Origin: Herbidospora cretacea
GTDB taxonomy: Bacteria; Actinomycetota; Actinomycetes; Streptosporangiales; Streptosporangiaceae
Assembly: GCF_001570605.1 (NCBI RefSeq)
Contig: NZ_BBXG01000009.1
Coordinates: 332,995-396,994 of the forward strand
DNA: 64,000 nt
Direction of reading: 5' to 3'
The translations under genes and the position numbers were made by a program. Shown here piece after piece: positions 1 through 13,746 of the stretch (the first letter of the stretch is position 1; each line of letters begins with the position of its first letter). The notes under the pieces were generated by a model. That model did no database searches, was not told the DNA's origin, and saw nothing but the letters and a program-made list of their open reading frames with translations.

Positions 1-1104
<1,104 letters not shown>

Positions 1105-1188
1105 AGCGGCTCCCGTTCTCGTGATCGGTCTTTGAACACTGTCTTACCAGTAGCGGCAAACCGTAATCATTTAGTCCTGCGTATGCCA

Positions 1189-1218
1189 AAGGCCCGAATC
1201 TTCGACGATCCGGGCCTT
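1189..1218 (-). terminator. Hairpin downstream of the aldolase gene
   Basis: The 8-bp stem AAGGCCCG (1189-1196) / CGGGCCTT (1211-1218) lies 13 bp past the stop of the aldolase gene. The T-tract after it is short, so termination efficiency is uncertain. Confidence 0.6.
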
Positions 1219-1231
1219 CCGGTCATAGCAC

Positions 1232-2254
<1,023 letters not shown>

Positions 2255-2374
2255 CGAAAGTCAGCTCCAATGAGTGAGGATTGGCCTAGACCAGTATTCC
2301 GAAGCGTGCCCGGATGTGTGAAGCGCCCCGGCTTGCCGCGGGTTCACATCATGCCGGGGTACGCTCTTGTCGCG

Positions 2375-3073
2375 ATGGACCTCACGAATCTTCTCAGCGC
2401 CGAATGGTGGATCGTCACCTTCGGGCTCATCGGCATCCTCGTCATCATCTTCGCCGAGACCGGTCTTCTGATCGGCTTCTTCCTGCCCGGAGACTCGCTG
2501 CTGGTGGTGGCGGGAATGGGCGCGTCGGCGCAGGTGGCCTCGGCGGTCGGGCTCGACACGCCGTTCCCGCTGACGGTCCTGCTGATCGGTGCGCCCGTCT
2601 GCGCGATCGCGGGGGCCCAGCTCGGTCACTACATCGGCGCGAAGGCGGGTCCCCGCCTGTTCGCCCGGCCCGAATCGCGGCTGTTCAAGCAGGAATACGT
2701 CGAGAAGGCGCAGCACTACTTCGAGAAGTTCGGCCCGGAGAAGGCCGTCGTGCTGGCCCGGTTCATCCCGATCGTGCGGACCTTCCTCAACCCGGTCGCC
2801 GGCATGCTGGGCATGAACCCCCGCCGCTTCCTCATCTGGAACATCGTCGGCGGCATCCTCTGGACCGACGGCCTGCTGATCTTCGGCTACTTCATCGGCA
2901 GCCGGATCCCCAACGTCGACCGCTACATTTTGCCCGGCGCGGCGGTGATCATCCTGCTGTCGGTGATCCCGATCGTCCGCGAGATCATGAAGAACAAGAA
3001 GGCCGCCGCGGGCGCGCCTCCGGTCGTTCCCGGCACCGAGCCCAAGGGGAAGCACCACCGCGAGACGGCGTGA
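2375..3073 (+). CDS. DedA family membrane protein
   Basis: 232 residues from the ATG at 2375. An in-frame ATG at 2351 would add eight residues, and neither start has a good ribosome site. DedA proteins are inner-membrane transporters, some of which recycle undecaprenyl-phosphate or phosphatidylethanolamine lipid carriers. Family marks are ETGLLIGFFLPGDSLL (residues 23-38), the re-entrant segment ARFIPIVRTFLNPVAGM, and the following NPRRF and GYFIGS. Several hydrophobic segments are present, and the C-terminus is a basic tail (KNKKAAAG). It is divergent from the aldolase, as in M. tuberculosis (Rv0364 beside fba). Confidence 0.9.
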   Translation: MDLTNLLSAEWWIVTFGLIGILVIIFAETGLLIGFFLPGDSLLVVAGMGASAQVASAVGLDTPFPLTVLLIGAPVCAIAGAQLGHYIGAKAGPRLFARPESRLFKQEYVEKAQHYFEKFGPEKAVVLARFIPIVRTFLNPVAGMLGMNPRRFLIWNIVGGILWTDGLLIFGYFIGSRIPNVDRYILPGAAVIILLSVIPIVREIMKNKKAAAGAPPVVPGTEPKGKHHRETA

Positions 3074-3149
3074 CCCAAACCCGATAGCGGATCGTAATAT
3101 CTTACTTTTTGGGACAGCTCGGTCTTCCCAAGCGGTTACCGTCAGAAGA

Positions 3150-3584
3150 GTGGGACGACATAGGTCCGATCCGTTGGGGATCGCCCGGATCGTGCTCATC
3201 GTGATCGCGGTATGCGCCTTGCTGTCGCTTGTCGTGGTGGGCGTCGTAGGGCTGCTCACCGCCACCGACCCCATCGAGGCCCCCGACACCCCTGTTCCCC
3301 CGGCGGCCTCCGCCCAGGCCGCGCGGACCGCCCCGGCGACCCTGCAGATCTCCTGCCAGGCCGAGAGCTGCCCGGTGTTCGTCCGGATCCCCGGCGGCGA
3401 CGTGCTCTTCAACGGGCAGCTCACGAAGGGGGAGCAGGTCGCCTACTTCGACGGGAAGCTCGACGTCGTCCTCGACGACGCCTCACTCGTGAAGATCTGG
3501 GAGAACGGCAAGCCGCGCCCCCCGGTTCCGCCCGGGGAGCCCGGCTCGTTCACCGTCACTAGAGGCCAAGGTCAGCCAAGCTGA
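3150..3584 (+). CDS. Single-pass membrane protein of unknown function
   Basis: 144 residues from a GTG start with AGAAG just upstream. Residues 12-38 form one strong hydrophobic anchor (IVLIVIAVCALLSLVVVGVVGLL), preceded by basic residues, so the rest is probably outside. A Pro/Ala linker leads to a small domain of about 70 residues with two Cys (SCQAESCP) and short beta strands (PVFVRIPGGDVLF, EQVAYFDGKLDVVL). The domain resembles the beta-sandwich found at the C-terminus of RodZ-type proteins, but this is only a resemblance. Its 3' end overlaps the convergent pyrE by 26 bp. Confidence 0.7.
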   Translation: MGRHRSDPLGIARIVLIVIAVCALLSLVVVGVVGLLTATDPIEAPDTPVPPAASAQAARTAPATLQISCQAESCPVFVRIPGGDVLFNGQLTKGEQVAYFDGKLDVVLDDASLVKIWENGKPRPPVPPGEPGSFTVTRGQGQPS

Positions 3585-4092
3585 ACGCCGAGCGGTAGGG
3601 CACCCCGGCGGTCGCCAGATTGTCGTCGCCCCCTCGGTGGACGATCGTCGCGATGCCCACCACGACCGCCCCCGCCTCGTTCAGCGCCTGTACGGCGGTC
3701 AGCACCGACCCGCCCGTCGTCGTCGTGTCCTCCACGGCCAGCACCCGGCGCCCGGCCACGTCGGGGCCCTCGACGCGGCGCTGGAGCCCGTGGGCCTTGC
3801 CCTCCTTGCGGACCACGAACGCGTCGAGCCGCCGCCCCCGCGCGGCGGCGGCGTGGAGCATCGCCGTGGCCACGGGGTCGGCGCCCAGCGTCAGCCCGCC
3901 GACCGCCTCGAAGCCGAGATCCTCGGTCAGGTCGAGCATCACCCGGCCCACCAGCGGCGCGGCCGTCCCGTCAAGGGTGATGCGGCGCAGGTCGACGTAG
4001 TAGTCGGCCTCCTTTCCCGACGAAAGGGTCACCCTGCCGTGCACGACGGCCTTGCTCTTGATCTCGTCCAGCAGAAGCTCTCGGTCAGTCAT
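3559..4092 (-). CDS. pyrE: Orotate phosphoribosyltransferase
   Basis: 177 residues, the short actinobacterial form. It transfers ribose-5-phosphate from PRPP to orotate, giving OMP in pyrimidine synthesis. The PRPP-binding signature RVLAVEDTTTTGGS lies near residue 117, and the flexible-loop basic segment VVRKEGKAHG precedes it. The N-terminal LSSGKEADYYVDLR is the usual orotate-site strand. A 6-bp inverted repeat (AGTCAG..CTGACT, 4121-4137) lies upstream and may be an operator. The 3' end overlaps the membrane-protein gene on the other strand. Confidence 0.95.
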   Translation of the reverse strand: MTDRELLLDEIKSKAVVHGRVTLSSGKEADYYVDLRRITLDGTAAPLVGRVMLDLTEDLGFEAVGGLTLGADPVATAMLHAAAARGRRLDAFVVRKEGKAHGLQRRVEGPDVAGRRVLAVEDTTTTGGSVLTAVQALNEAGAVVVGIATIVHRGGDDNLATAGVPYRSAFSLADLGL

Positions 4093-4212
4093 GACCCCCA
4101 GCGTAGGGACGTTCCAGGGGAGTCAGTTTTCCTGACTGCTCATCGTCACGTTACAGACGGGCTCAGGAGCGGAATCATCAGGCGGTCAACCCCGGGTAAT
4201 CGAGAGGTAACA

Positions 4213-4758
4213 TTGAGTGTCCAAATCGGGCAAAGCGACCCGCAATTGCTCGACGCCCTCCGGGCCGGCGACTCCGCCGCCTACGGCGCCCTCTACGAAC
4301 GCCACCGCCCCGCCGCCCGCGCCCTCGCGCGGCACCTGCTCCGCCTCGGTTCCATCGACGACGCCGACGACATCGTCGCCGAGACCTTCACCCGCATCCT
4401 CGACCTGATCCGCCGGGGCGGCGGCCCGAGGGGGGAGTTCCGCCCCTACCTCCTGGCCGCCGTCCGCCGCGCCGTCTACGACCGGGCCGACCGCCGCGAC
4501 GTCCCCACCCACGAGATCGAGCGCTACGCCCCCGGTGAGCCCTTCGTCGACCCGGCGCTGGCGCGCTGCGAGCGGGCCGACGTCGCTCGGGCCTTCCAGT
4601 CGCTGCCCGAACGGTGGCGCGTGGTCCTGTGGCACACCGCCGTGGAAGACGCCCAGGCGGCCGAGATCGCCCCGCTCCTGGGTCTGACGGCCAACGGCGT
4701 AGCGGCGCTGGCCTACCGCGCGAGGAAGGGTCTGAGGGATGCGTACCTTCGCGCATAA
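4213..4758 (+). CDS. Sigma-70 family (ECF-like) RNA polymerase sigma factor
   Basis: 181 residues from a TTG at 4213, chosen because GAGAGG stands seven bases upstream. Region 2 is visible at residues 12-60 (YGALYERHRPAARAL, DADDIVAETFTRIL) and region 4 near the end (LPERWRVVLWHT, then the helix-turn-helix EIAPLLGLTANGVAALAYRARKGL). It should direct RNA polymerase to a small regulon. No anti-sigma gene follows directly; the next gene is an NYN-domain protein 120 bp away. The target set cannot be told from sequence. Confidence 0.9.
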   Translation: MSVQIGQSDPQLLDALRAGDSAAYGALYERHRPAARALARHLLRLGSIDDADDIVAETFTRILDLIRRGGGPRGEFRPYLLAAVRRAVYDRADRRDVPTHEIERYAPGEPFVDPALARCERADVARAFQSLPERWRVVLWHTAVEDAQAAEIAPLLGLTANGVAALAYRARKGLRDAYLRA

Positions 4759-4878
4759 CAGAGGGCAGGAACTGGACAAAATGGTACGGTCGGCGAGGAG
4801 ACAATCGGCGGGATTCCTCCTCGCGCCCTGAGCTGCCCGATTACCCTGAGACGGCCATGTTAAGGAAGGCGGTGTCGC

Positions 4879-6066
4879 GTGGATCGCTGCGCGCTTTTCG
4901 TCGACGCCGGCTATCTGCTGGCCGATGGCGCGATGGCCGTTCACGGAACCCGCCACCGTGAGGCCGTCAGCTGGGACTACCCCGGCCTCCTCCAGCTCCT
5001 CACCAACCTCGCCCGCGAGCGCACCGGCCTGCCCCTGCTGCGCTGCTACTGGTACGAGGCCACGGTCGAGGGCCGCCGCACCCCCGAACACGACGTGCTG
5101 GCCGACATCCCCGGCTTGAAGCTCCGCCTGGCCCGCATCCGGCCGGGCCGCCGCGAGGGCGTCGACGCCCAGGTCCACCGCGACCTGATGACCCTGGCCC
5201 GCAACAACGCCGTGGCCGACGCCGTCGTGGTCAGCGGCGACGAAGACCTGGCCCAGGTGGTCAGCGACGCGCAGGACCTGGGCATCCGGGTCACCGTGAT
5301 CTCCATCGCCTCCGACGGGAGCTGGGCGGTGTCCCGCACTCTGCGCCAGGAGTGCGACGACCTGATCGAGATGGGCAGCGGCCACCTGCGCCCCTTCGTC
5401 ACCCTGGTGACCGGCGCCGACGGCGTCGTGTCGCAGAACGGCTCCCGCCACACCGGCGCCCTCCCGGCCGTCAACGGCGCCCAGGCGGCGCTGCCGCCCG
5501 CGCCGCCGCCGGCCGCCCCGCCGCCCGCTCCGGCCTCGCCGCCGCAGCAGGTGCCCCAGCCGCAGTCGAAGGGCTCCCACGCGGCCCCTCCGTCGAGGCC
5601 GCCGACGCCGACCTACACCTACAACCCGCCGCCCCAGGAACAGCCCGCGCCCCCGCCTCCTCCGCCGCCCCAGCCCCAGTACCAGGGCTCCCACGGCAGT
5701 GACCGGGGCACCGGCGGCGGCTACCGCGAGTCGAACACCGGCAGCTTCCCCGCGGCCCAGCTCGGCCCCTACACCGGCCCCCAGGCCGCGCCGGTCTCCG
5801 CCGCCCACGGCGGCGCGACCACCACCCTGGCCGACGCCGTCAAGGCGGCCCACAAGGAGGGCCACGACTTCGGCGACTCGATCGCCCGCGACGCCCCGGC
5901 GCTCTGGCTGGAGGCCGTTCTCGCCAGGAAGCCCCGGATGCCCTCCGACCTGGAGGCCAGGCTCCTCCAGGGCTCCTCGCTCCCGATCGACTTCCTGCTC
6001 CACGACGAGGTGCGCCACGCCCTGCGCCGGGGTTTCTGGGACGCGCTGGAGCGGGCCCGCCGCTAG
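4879..6066 (+). CDS. NYN (PIN-like) domain protein with long Pro-rich linker
   Basis: 395 residues from a GTG with a strong AAGGAAGG site. Residues 1-160 are an NYN domain: CALFVDAGYLL carries the first acidic residue, VDAQVHRDLMTLA the second and VVVSGDEDLAQVV the third, the acidic set expected of a Mg-dependent ribonuclease. VSDAQDLGIRVTVISI follows. Residues about 205-290 are almost only Pro, Ala, Gln and Ser and look disordered. The last 85 residues form a helical C-terminal domain (TLADAVKAAHKEG to FWDALERARR) that may bind RNA or a partner. RNA cleavage is inferred from the family. Only 7 bp separate it from the convergent osaB stop. Confidence 0.85.
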   Translation: MDRCALFVDAGYLLADGAMAVHGTRHREAVSWDYPGLLQLLTNLARERTGLPLLRCYWYEATVEGRRTPEHDVLADIPGLKLRLARIRPGRREGVDAQVHRDLMTLARNNAVADAVVVSGDEDLAQVVSDAQDLGIRVTVISIASDGSWAVSRTLRQECDDLIEMGSGHLRPFVTLVTGADGVVSQNGSRHTGALPAVNGAQAALPPAPPPAAPPPAPASPPQQVPQPQSKGSHAAPPSRPPTPTYTYNPPPQEQPAPPPPPPPQPQYQGSHGSDRGTGGGYRESNTGSFPAAQLGPYTGPQAAPVSAAHGGATTTLADAVKAAHKEGHDFGDSIARDAPALWLEAVLARKPRMPSDLEARLLQGSSLPIDFLLHDEVRHALRRGFWDALERARR

Positions 6067-6073
6067 CTCAGGT

Positions 6074-6700
6074 TTAACTCAGGGCGTCGAAGCCGGCCCT
6101 GAGGTTGGCGACGCGCTGGCCCAGGTCGGCCAAGGGACCGGTCATGGGGGAGTCGCCGTTCTTGCGGGCGAGGTCGCGTACCCGCCCCAGTTCCTCCTCG
6201 ACCGCGGTGAGGCGGCGGGAGAGTTCCGGCAGGACCGCGGGCTCGTCGCCGTTGCCGGGGAGTTCGGCGGCGAGGCGTTCGCGCAGCAGGGCGGCCTGCT
6301 CGGACAGGCGGCGGTTCATGTTGTAGAGCTCGACGAAGACCGCGACCTTGGCCCGCAGGACCCACGGGTCGAAGGGCTTGGTCAGGTAGTCGACGGCCCC
6401 CGCCTGGTAGCCGCGGAAGGCGTAGTCGGGGGCGCTGTCGACGACGGTCAGGAAGATGATCGGGATGTTCCTGGTGCGTTCGCGCCGCTTGATGTGGGCG
6501 GCGGTCTCGAAGCCGTCCATCCCGGGCATCCGGACGTCGAGGAGGATCAGCGCGAACTCGGTGCTGAGCAGGGCTTTGAGGGCTTCTTCGCCGGAGCGGG
6601 CGCGAACGGGGGTCAGGTCGAGGGAGCTGAGGATCGCCTCAAGCGCGATGAGGTTCTCCTCACGGTCGTCGACCATGAGGATCTTCGCCCGGTCTGGCAT
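6074..6700 (-). CDS. osaB: Response regulator with coiled-coil output, OsaB-like
   Basis: 208 residues. The receiver domain covers residues 1-125: KILMVDDREEN gives the acidic pocket, LLDVRMPGMDGFE the phospho-acceptor Asp at about 55, LTVVD the Thr position, and YLTKPFDP the conserved Lys. No DNA-binding domain follows. The rest is a long helical, heptad-like segment (LYNMNRRLSEQAALLRERL, RRLTAVEEELGRVRDL), suggesting output by protein contact. It starts only 3 bp after the stop of the hybrid kinase, so it is probably translationally coupled. This layout matches Streptomyces osaAB, in which OsaB is required for osmotic adaptation; the name rests on that architecture. Confidence 0.85.
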   Translation of the reverse strand: MPDRAKILMVDDREENLIALEAILSSLDLTPVRARSGEEALKALLSTEFALILLDVRMPGMDGFETAAHIKRRERTRNIPIIFLTVVDSAPDYAFRGYQAGAVDYLTKPFDPWVLRAKVAVFVELYNMNRRLSEQAALLRERLAAELPGNGDEPAVLPELSRRLTAVEEELGRVRDLARKNGDSPMTGPLADLGQRVANLRAGFDALS

Positions 6701-6703
6701 CGA

Positions 6704-10906
<4,203 letters not shown>

Positions 10907-11008
10907 GTGGCCTCCTTACGTGTCTGCCCAGTCTGTCACGTTCCGTGGTAGCTCTACCGGCCGTTGATTGACCACGCGTCAGAGCGAATTGTGGTAAGCA
11001 CGTGTGCA

Positions 11009-12547
11009 GTGGCGAATTCTCCACGCGCCGTTCTCGCCGCCTCTTTCACGATGGGCGAGACGGCCGTTCCGGCGGCGAAGCGGTTCACCCAGGAGGTGAT
11101 GACCGCGTGGGCTGCCATGCCCGTCGGCGCCGAGGCCGAGCGGCTCACCCGCGCGCTCGTCGAAGGGGTCTCCGGTGAGTCGTTCGAGGTGAGATGGCTC
11201 CACCAAGGCGACTCTATCCAGCTTGAGGTGGTCGAGCGCGGAGTTGACTACGGTCCTCCCCTCGACGCGGCCGACTGGGGGGTCTCGTTCTCCGGGAACT
11301 CCCGGGTGAGGTGGGCCCGGCTCGATCTGCCGGGCGGTGGCGGCGTACCGGAGGAAGAGGCCTGGACCGAGCCCACGCCCAGCCCCGGCTGGCTCGGGTT
11401 CCTGGCCGACGCCAGCGATCTCCTCGCGGGCACCCTCGACCCGGGCATGGTGCCGGCGATCATCGCCCAGATCGTGGTGCCCCGGCTGGCCTCCTGGTGC
11501 GCGGTCTACACGGCCGACCAGGGCACCGGCCCGCTGCGGCTCGACTATCTGTGGCACGCCGACGAGGCGCAGAGCGACGCGCTGCGCGAGCGGCTGACCG
11601 ATGTGGTGCTGCCGTCGGCCGACGGTCCCGCGGTGCTCAGCGTCGACGGCACCCAGGCGCTCGGGTTCCCGCTGACCGCGCGCGGGCGGCGGCTGGGCGT
11701 CATGTGCCTGGGGCGGCGCGACCGGCTGCCCGACGAGACGCTCCAGCTGGCCGAAGACCTGGCCCGGCGGGCCGCGCTGGCGCTCGACAACGCCCGCCTC
11801 TACGCGCAGCAGGCGGCGGCCAACCGGGCGCTCCAGCGGAGCCTGCTGCCGCCGGAGGAGCCGCGCACGCCCGGCCTCGACTCCTATGTCATCTACGAAC
11901 CGGCCGGGGAGACCAACGAGGTCGGCGGCGACTTCTACGACCTGTTCCCGATCGGCGACGGCGTCTGGCGGTTCGCCATCGGCGACGTGTGCGGCACCGG
12001 CCCCGCCGCCGCCGCGGTCACCGGCCTGGCCCGCCACACGATCCGCCTGCTGGCCCGGGAGGGCTACGGCATCGCGGCCGTCGTCGAGCGGCTGAACCAG
12101 GCGATCCTCGAAGAGGGCGAGCGGGCCCGGTTCCTCACCCTGCTCCACGGCGAGATCACGATCGCGGCCGACGGGCTCGACATGCGCCTGGTGTCGGCCG
12201 GTCACCCCGAGGCGCTGCGACTGCGGCCGAGCGGCGTCGTCGACGTGGTGGGAACGCCCCAATCGCTGCTGGGGGTCTTCCCCGAAGTGGAGTTCGAGGC
12301 CGACTCGATCCACCTGGGGCCGGGAGACGTGCTGCTCGGCGTCACCGACGGGGTGACCGAGCGGCGGCAGGGGTCGCGGCTGCTCGACGACGAGAGCGGC
12401 CTGGCCAAGCTGCTCGCCGAGTGCGTCGACCTGTCAGCCCGCGCGGTCGCCGAGCGGATCAGGCGCGCCGTCCAGGACTTCGCCCCCGAGCCCAGCGCCG
12501 ACGACCTGGCCATCCTCGTGCTCCGGGCGCCGCTCGACCCGCTCTAG
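11009..12547 (+). CDS. GAF-SpoIIE protein phosphatase with degenerate RsbW-like N-terminus, OsaC-like
   Basis: 512 residues from the GTG at 11009; a TTG at 10964 and an ATG at 11051 are in frame. Residues 9-80 follow the layout of an RsbW-type kinase domain (VPAAKRFTQEVMTAW, then EVRWLHQGDSIQLEVVERG) but the N-box motif expected between them is absent. Residues about 125-265 are a GAF domain. Residues 285-508 are a SpoIIE/PP2C phosphatase with metal ligands in EVGGDFYD (D308), GDVCGTG (D326), TDGVTE (D447) and SADDLAIL (D498, D499). Divergent from the OsaA-like kinase, it matches OsaC, which controls a sigma factor in Streptomyces. It likely dephosphorylates an anti-anti-sigma factor. The last 114 bp overlap the convergent MFS gene. 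Confidence 0.87.
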   Translation: MANSPRAVLAASFTMGETAVPAAKRFTQEVMTAWAAMPVGAEAERLTRALVEGVSGESFEVRWLHQGDSIQLEVVERGVDYGPPLDAADWGVSFSGNSRVRWARLDLPGGGGVPEEEAWTEPTPSPGWLGFLADASDLLAGTLDPGMVPAIIAQIVVPRLASWCAVYTADQGTGPLRLDYLWHADEAQSDALRERLTDVVLPSADGPAVLSVDGTQALGFPLTARGRRLGVMCLGRRDRLPDETLQLAEDLARRAALALDNARLYAQQAAANRALQRSLLPPEEPRTPGLDSYVIYEPAGETNEVGGDFYDLFPIGDGVWRFAIGDVCGTGPAAAAVTGLARHTIRLLAREGYGIAAVVERLNQAILEEGERARFLTLLHGEITIAADGLDMRLVSAGHPEALRLRPSGVVDVVGTPQSLLGVFPEVEFEADSIHLGPGDVLLGVTDGVTERRQGSRLLDDESGLAKLLAECVDLSARAVAERIRRAVQDFAPEPSADDLAILVLRAPLDPL

Positions 12548-13648
12548 CAGCATCACGGCCAGGCCCACGACCGCGAGGCCCGCGCCGACCAGCGCCGCCG
12601 ACATCCAGCCCCAGCCCGCCGCGATGGCCAGGCCGCCCAGGTAGACGCCGCCCGCGTTGGCGAGGTTGAAGGCCGAGTGGTTGGACGCCGCCGCCAGGGT
12701 CGGCGCGTCGGCGGCGTACCGGATGACCATGGTCTGGAGCGGCGCGGTCATCAGGAACCCGACGGCGAGGATCGGCGCCACCAGCACCGGCGAGGGCCAG
12801 ACGGAGAAGGCGGCCAGGACCAGGGCCAGCCCGGCCAGGCTCGCGTAGGCGGTGGGGCGGGCTGCGAGGTCGGTCAGCGGCCCGGCGGCGGCCACGCCGA
12901 TGGTCATGCCGACGCCCGCCAGCGCCAGCACCCACGTCACCGCGCTCTCGGGCAGGCCCATGACCTCGGTGGTGACGGAGGCCAGGTAGGCGTAGGCGGC
13001 GAAGACCCCGCCGAAGCCGAAGACCGCGGTCCCCAGGAAGAGCAGGACGCGGCGGTTCCGGAACGCCCGCAGCTCACGGCGCAGGCTCGCGTGCGCCTCG
13101 GGGGGCTGGTAGGGGACCAGCAGGCTCAGCGCGAGCAGGGCGAGCACCCCGATGGCGGTGACCACCAGGAAGGTGGCCCGCCAGCCGAGATGCTGGCCCA
13201 GCAGGGTCGCGCCGGGGACGCCGACGATGTTGGCCAGCGTCAGTCCCAGCATGATCGACGCGACCGCGCGCCCCTCCCGGCCTTCGCGGGCGAGCCGGGT
13301 GGCCACGACCGAGGCGACGCCGAAGAACGCGCCGTGCGGCAGCCCGGCCGCGAATCGCCCGGCCATCAGCCAGCCGAAGCCGGGGGCCAGCGCCGACAGC
13401 AGGTTGCCCGCCACGAAGAAGGCCATGAGCGTCGTCAGCAGGTGCTTGCGGGACATCCGCACCCCCGCAGCGGCGAGCAAGGGCGCTCCGACGACCACGC
13501 CGATCGCGTAGGCGGCGACGAGGTTCCCGGCGGCGGGCACCGAGGTGTCCAGGTCGCCGGCGACGACGGGCAGCAGCCCCATGATCACGAATTCGCTGGT
13601 GCCGATGCCGAACGCGCTGATCGCCAGCGCCAGGAGTGCGAGATGCAT
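12434..13648 (-). CDS. MFS transporter (DHA1, AraJ/SotB-like)
   Basis: 404 residues with twelve hydrophobic segments, starting at an ATG behind GAGGGAGAC. The N-terminus FGIGTSEFVIMGLLPVVAGDL and the loop RMSRKHLL are typical of the drug:H+ or arabinose-efflux branch; GRFAAGLPHGAFFG marks segment 4. It is likely a cytoplasmic-membrane exporter of small molecules, substrate unknown. The C-terminal 38 residues (from about RRPEHEDGQV) are polar and are encoded entirely within the end of the convergent phosphatase gene, so they may be a recent extension. An S9 peptidase gene lies 98 bp upstream on the same strand. Confidence 0.88.
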   Translation of the reverse strand: MHLALLALAISAFGIGTSEFVIMGLLPVVAGDLDTSVPAAGNLVAAYAIGVVVGAPLLAAAGVRMSRKHLLTTLMAFFVAGNLLSALAPGFGWLMAGRFAAGLPHGAFFGVASVVATRLAREGREGRAVASIMLGLTLANIVGVPGATLLGQHLGWRATFLVVTAIGVLALLALSLLVPYQPPEAHASLRRELRAFRNRRVLLFLGTAVFGFGGVFAAYAYLASVTTEVMGLPESAVTWVLALAGVGMTIGVAAAGPLTDLAARPTAYASLAGLALVLAAFSVWPSPVLVAPILAVGFLMTAPLQTMVIRYAADAPTLAAASNHSAFNLANAGGVYLGGLAIAAGWGWMSAALVGAGLAVVGLAVMLLERVERRPEHEDGQVVGAGLGGEVLDGAPDPLGDRAG

Positions 13649-13746
13649 CGTCTCCCTCACCGAGCCGGGCGTGGAGCGGGAGGCGGTGGCCCGGGAGCTC
13701 GCCCTTTCCGTCGACGCGCGCCTGCGGGCGGCGCGGCGGGTGAGTG

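Noticed and set aside
4121..4137. Inverted repeat AGTCAGttttcCTGACT as a terminator
   Set aside because: It lies upstream of pyrE and the sigma gene, with a weak 6-bp stem and no T-tract. At most it is an operator, and support is too thin for its own entry.
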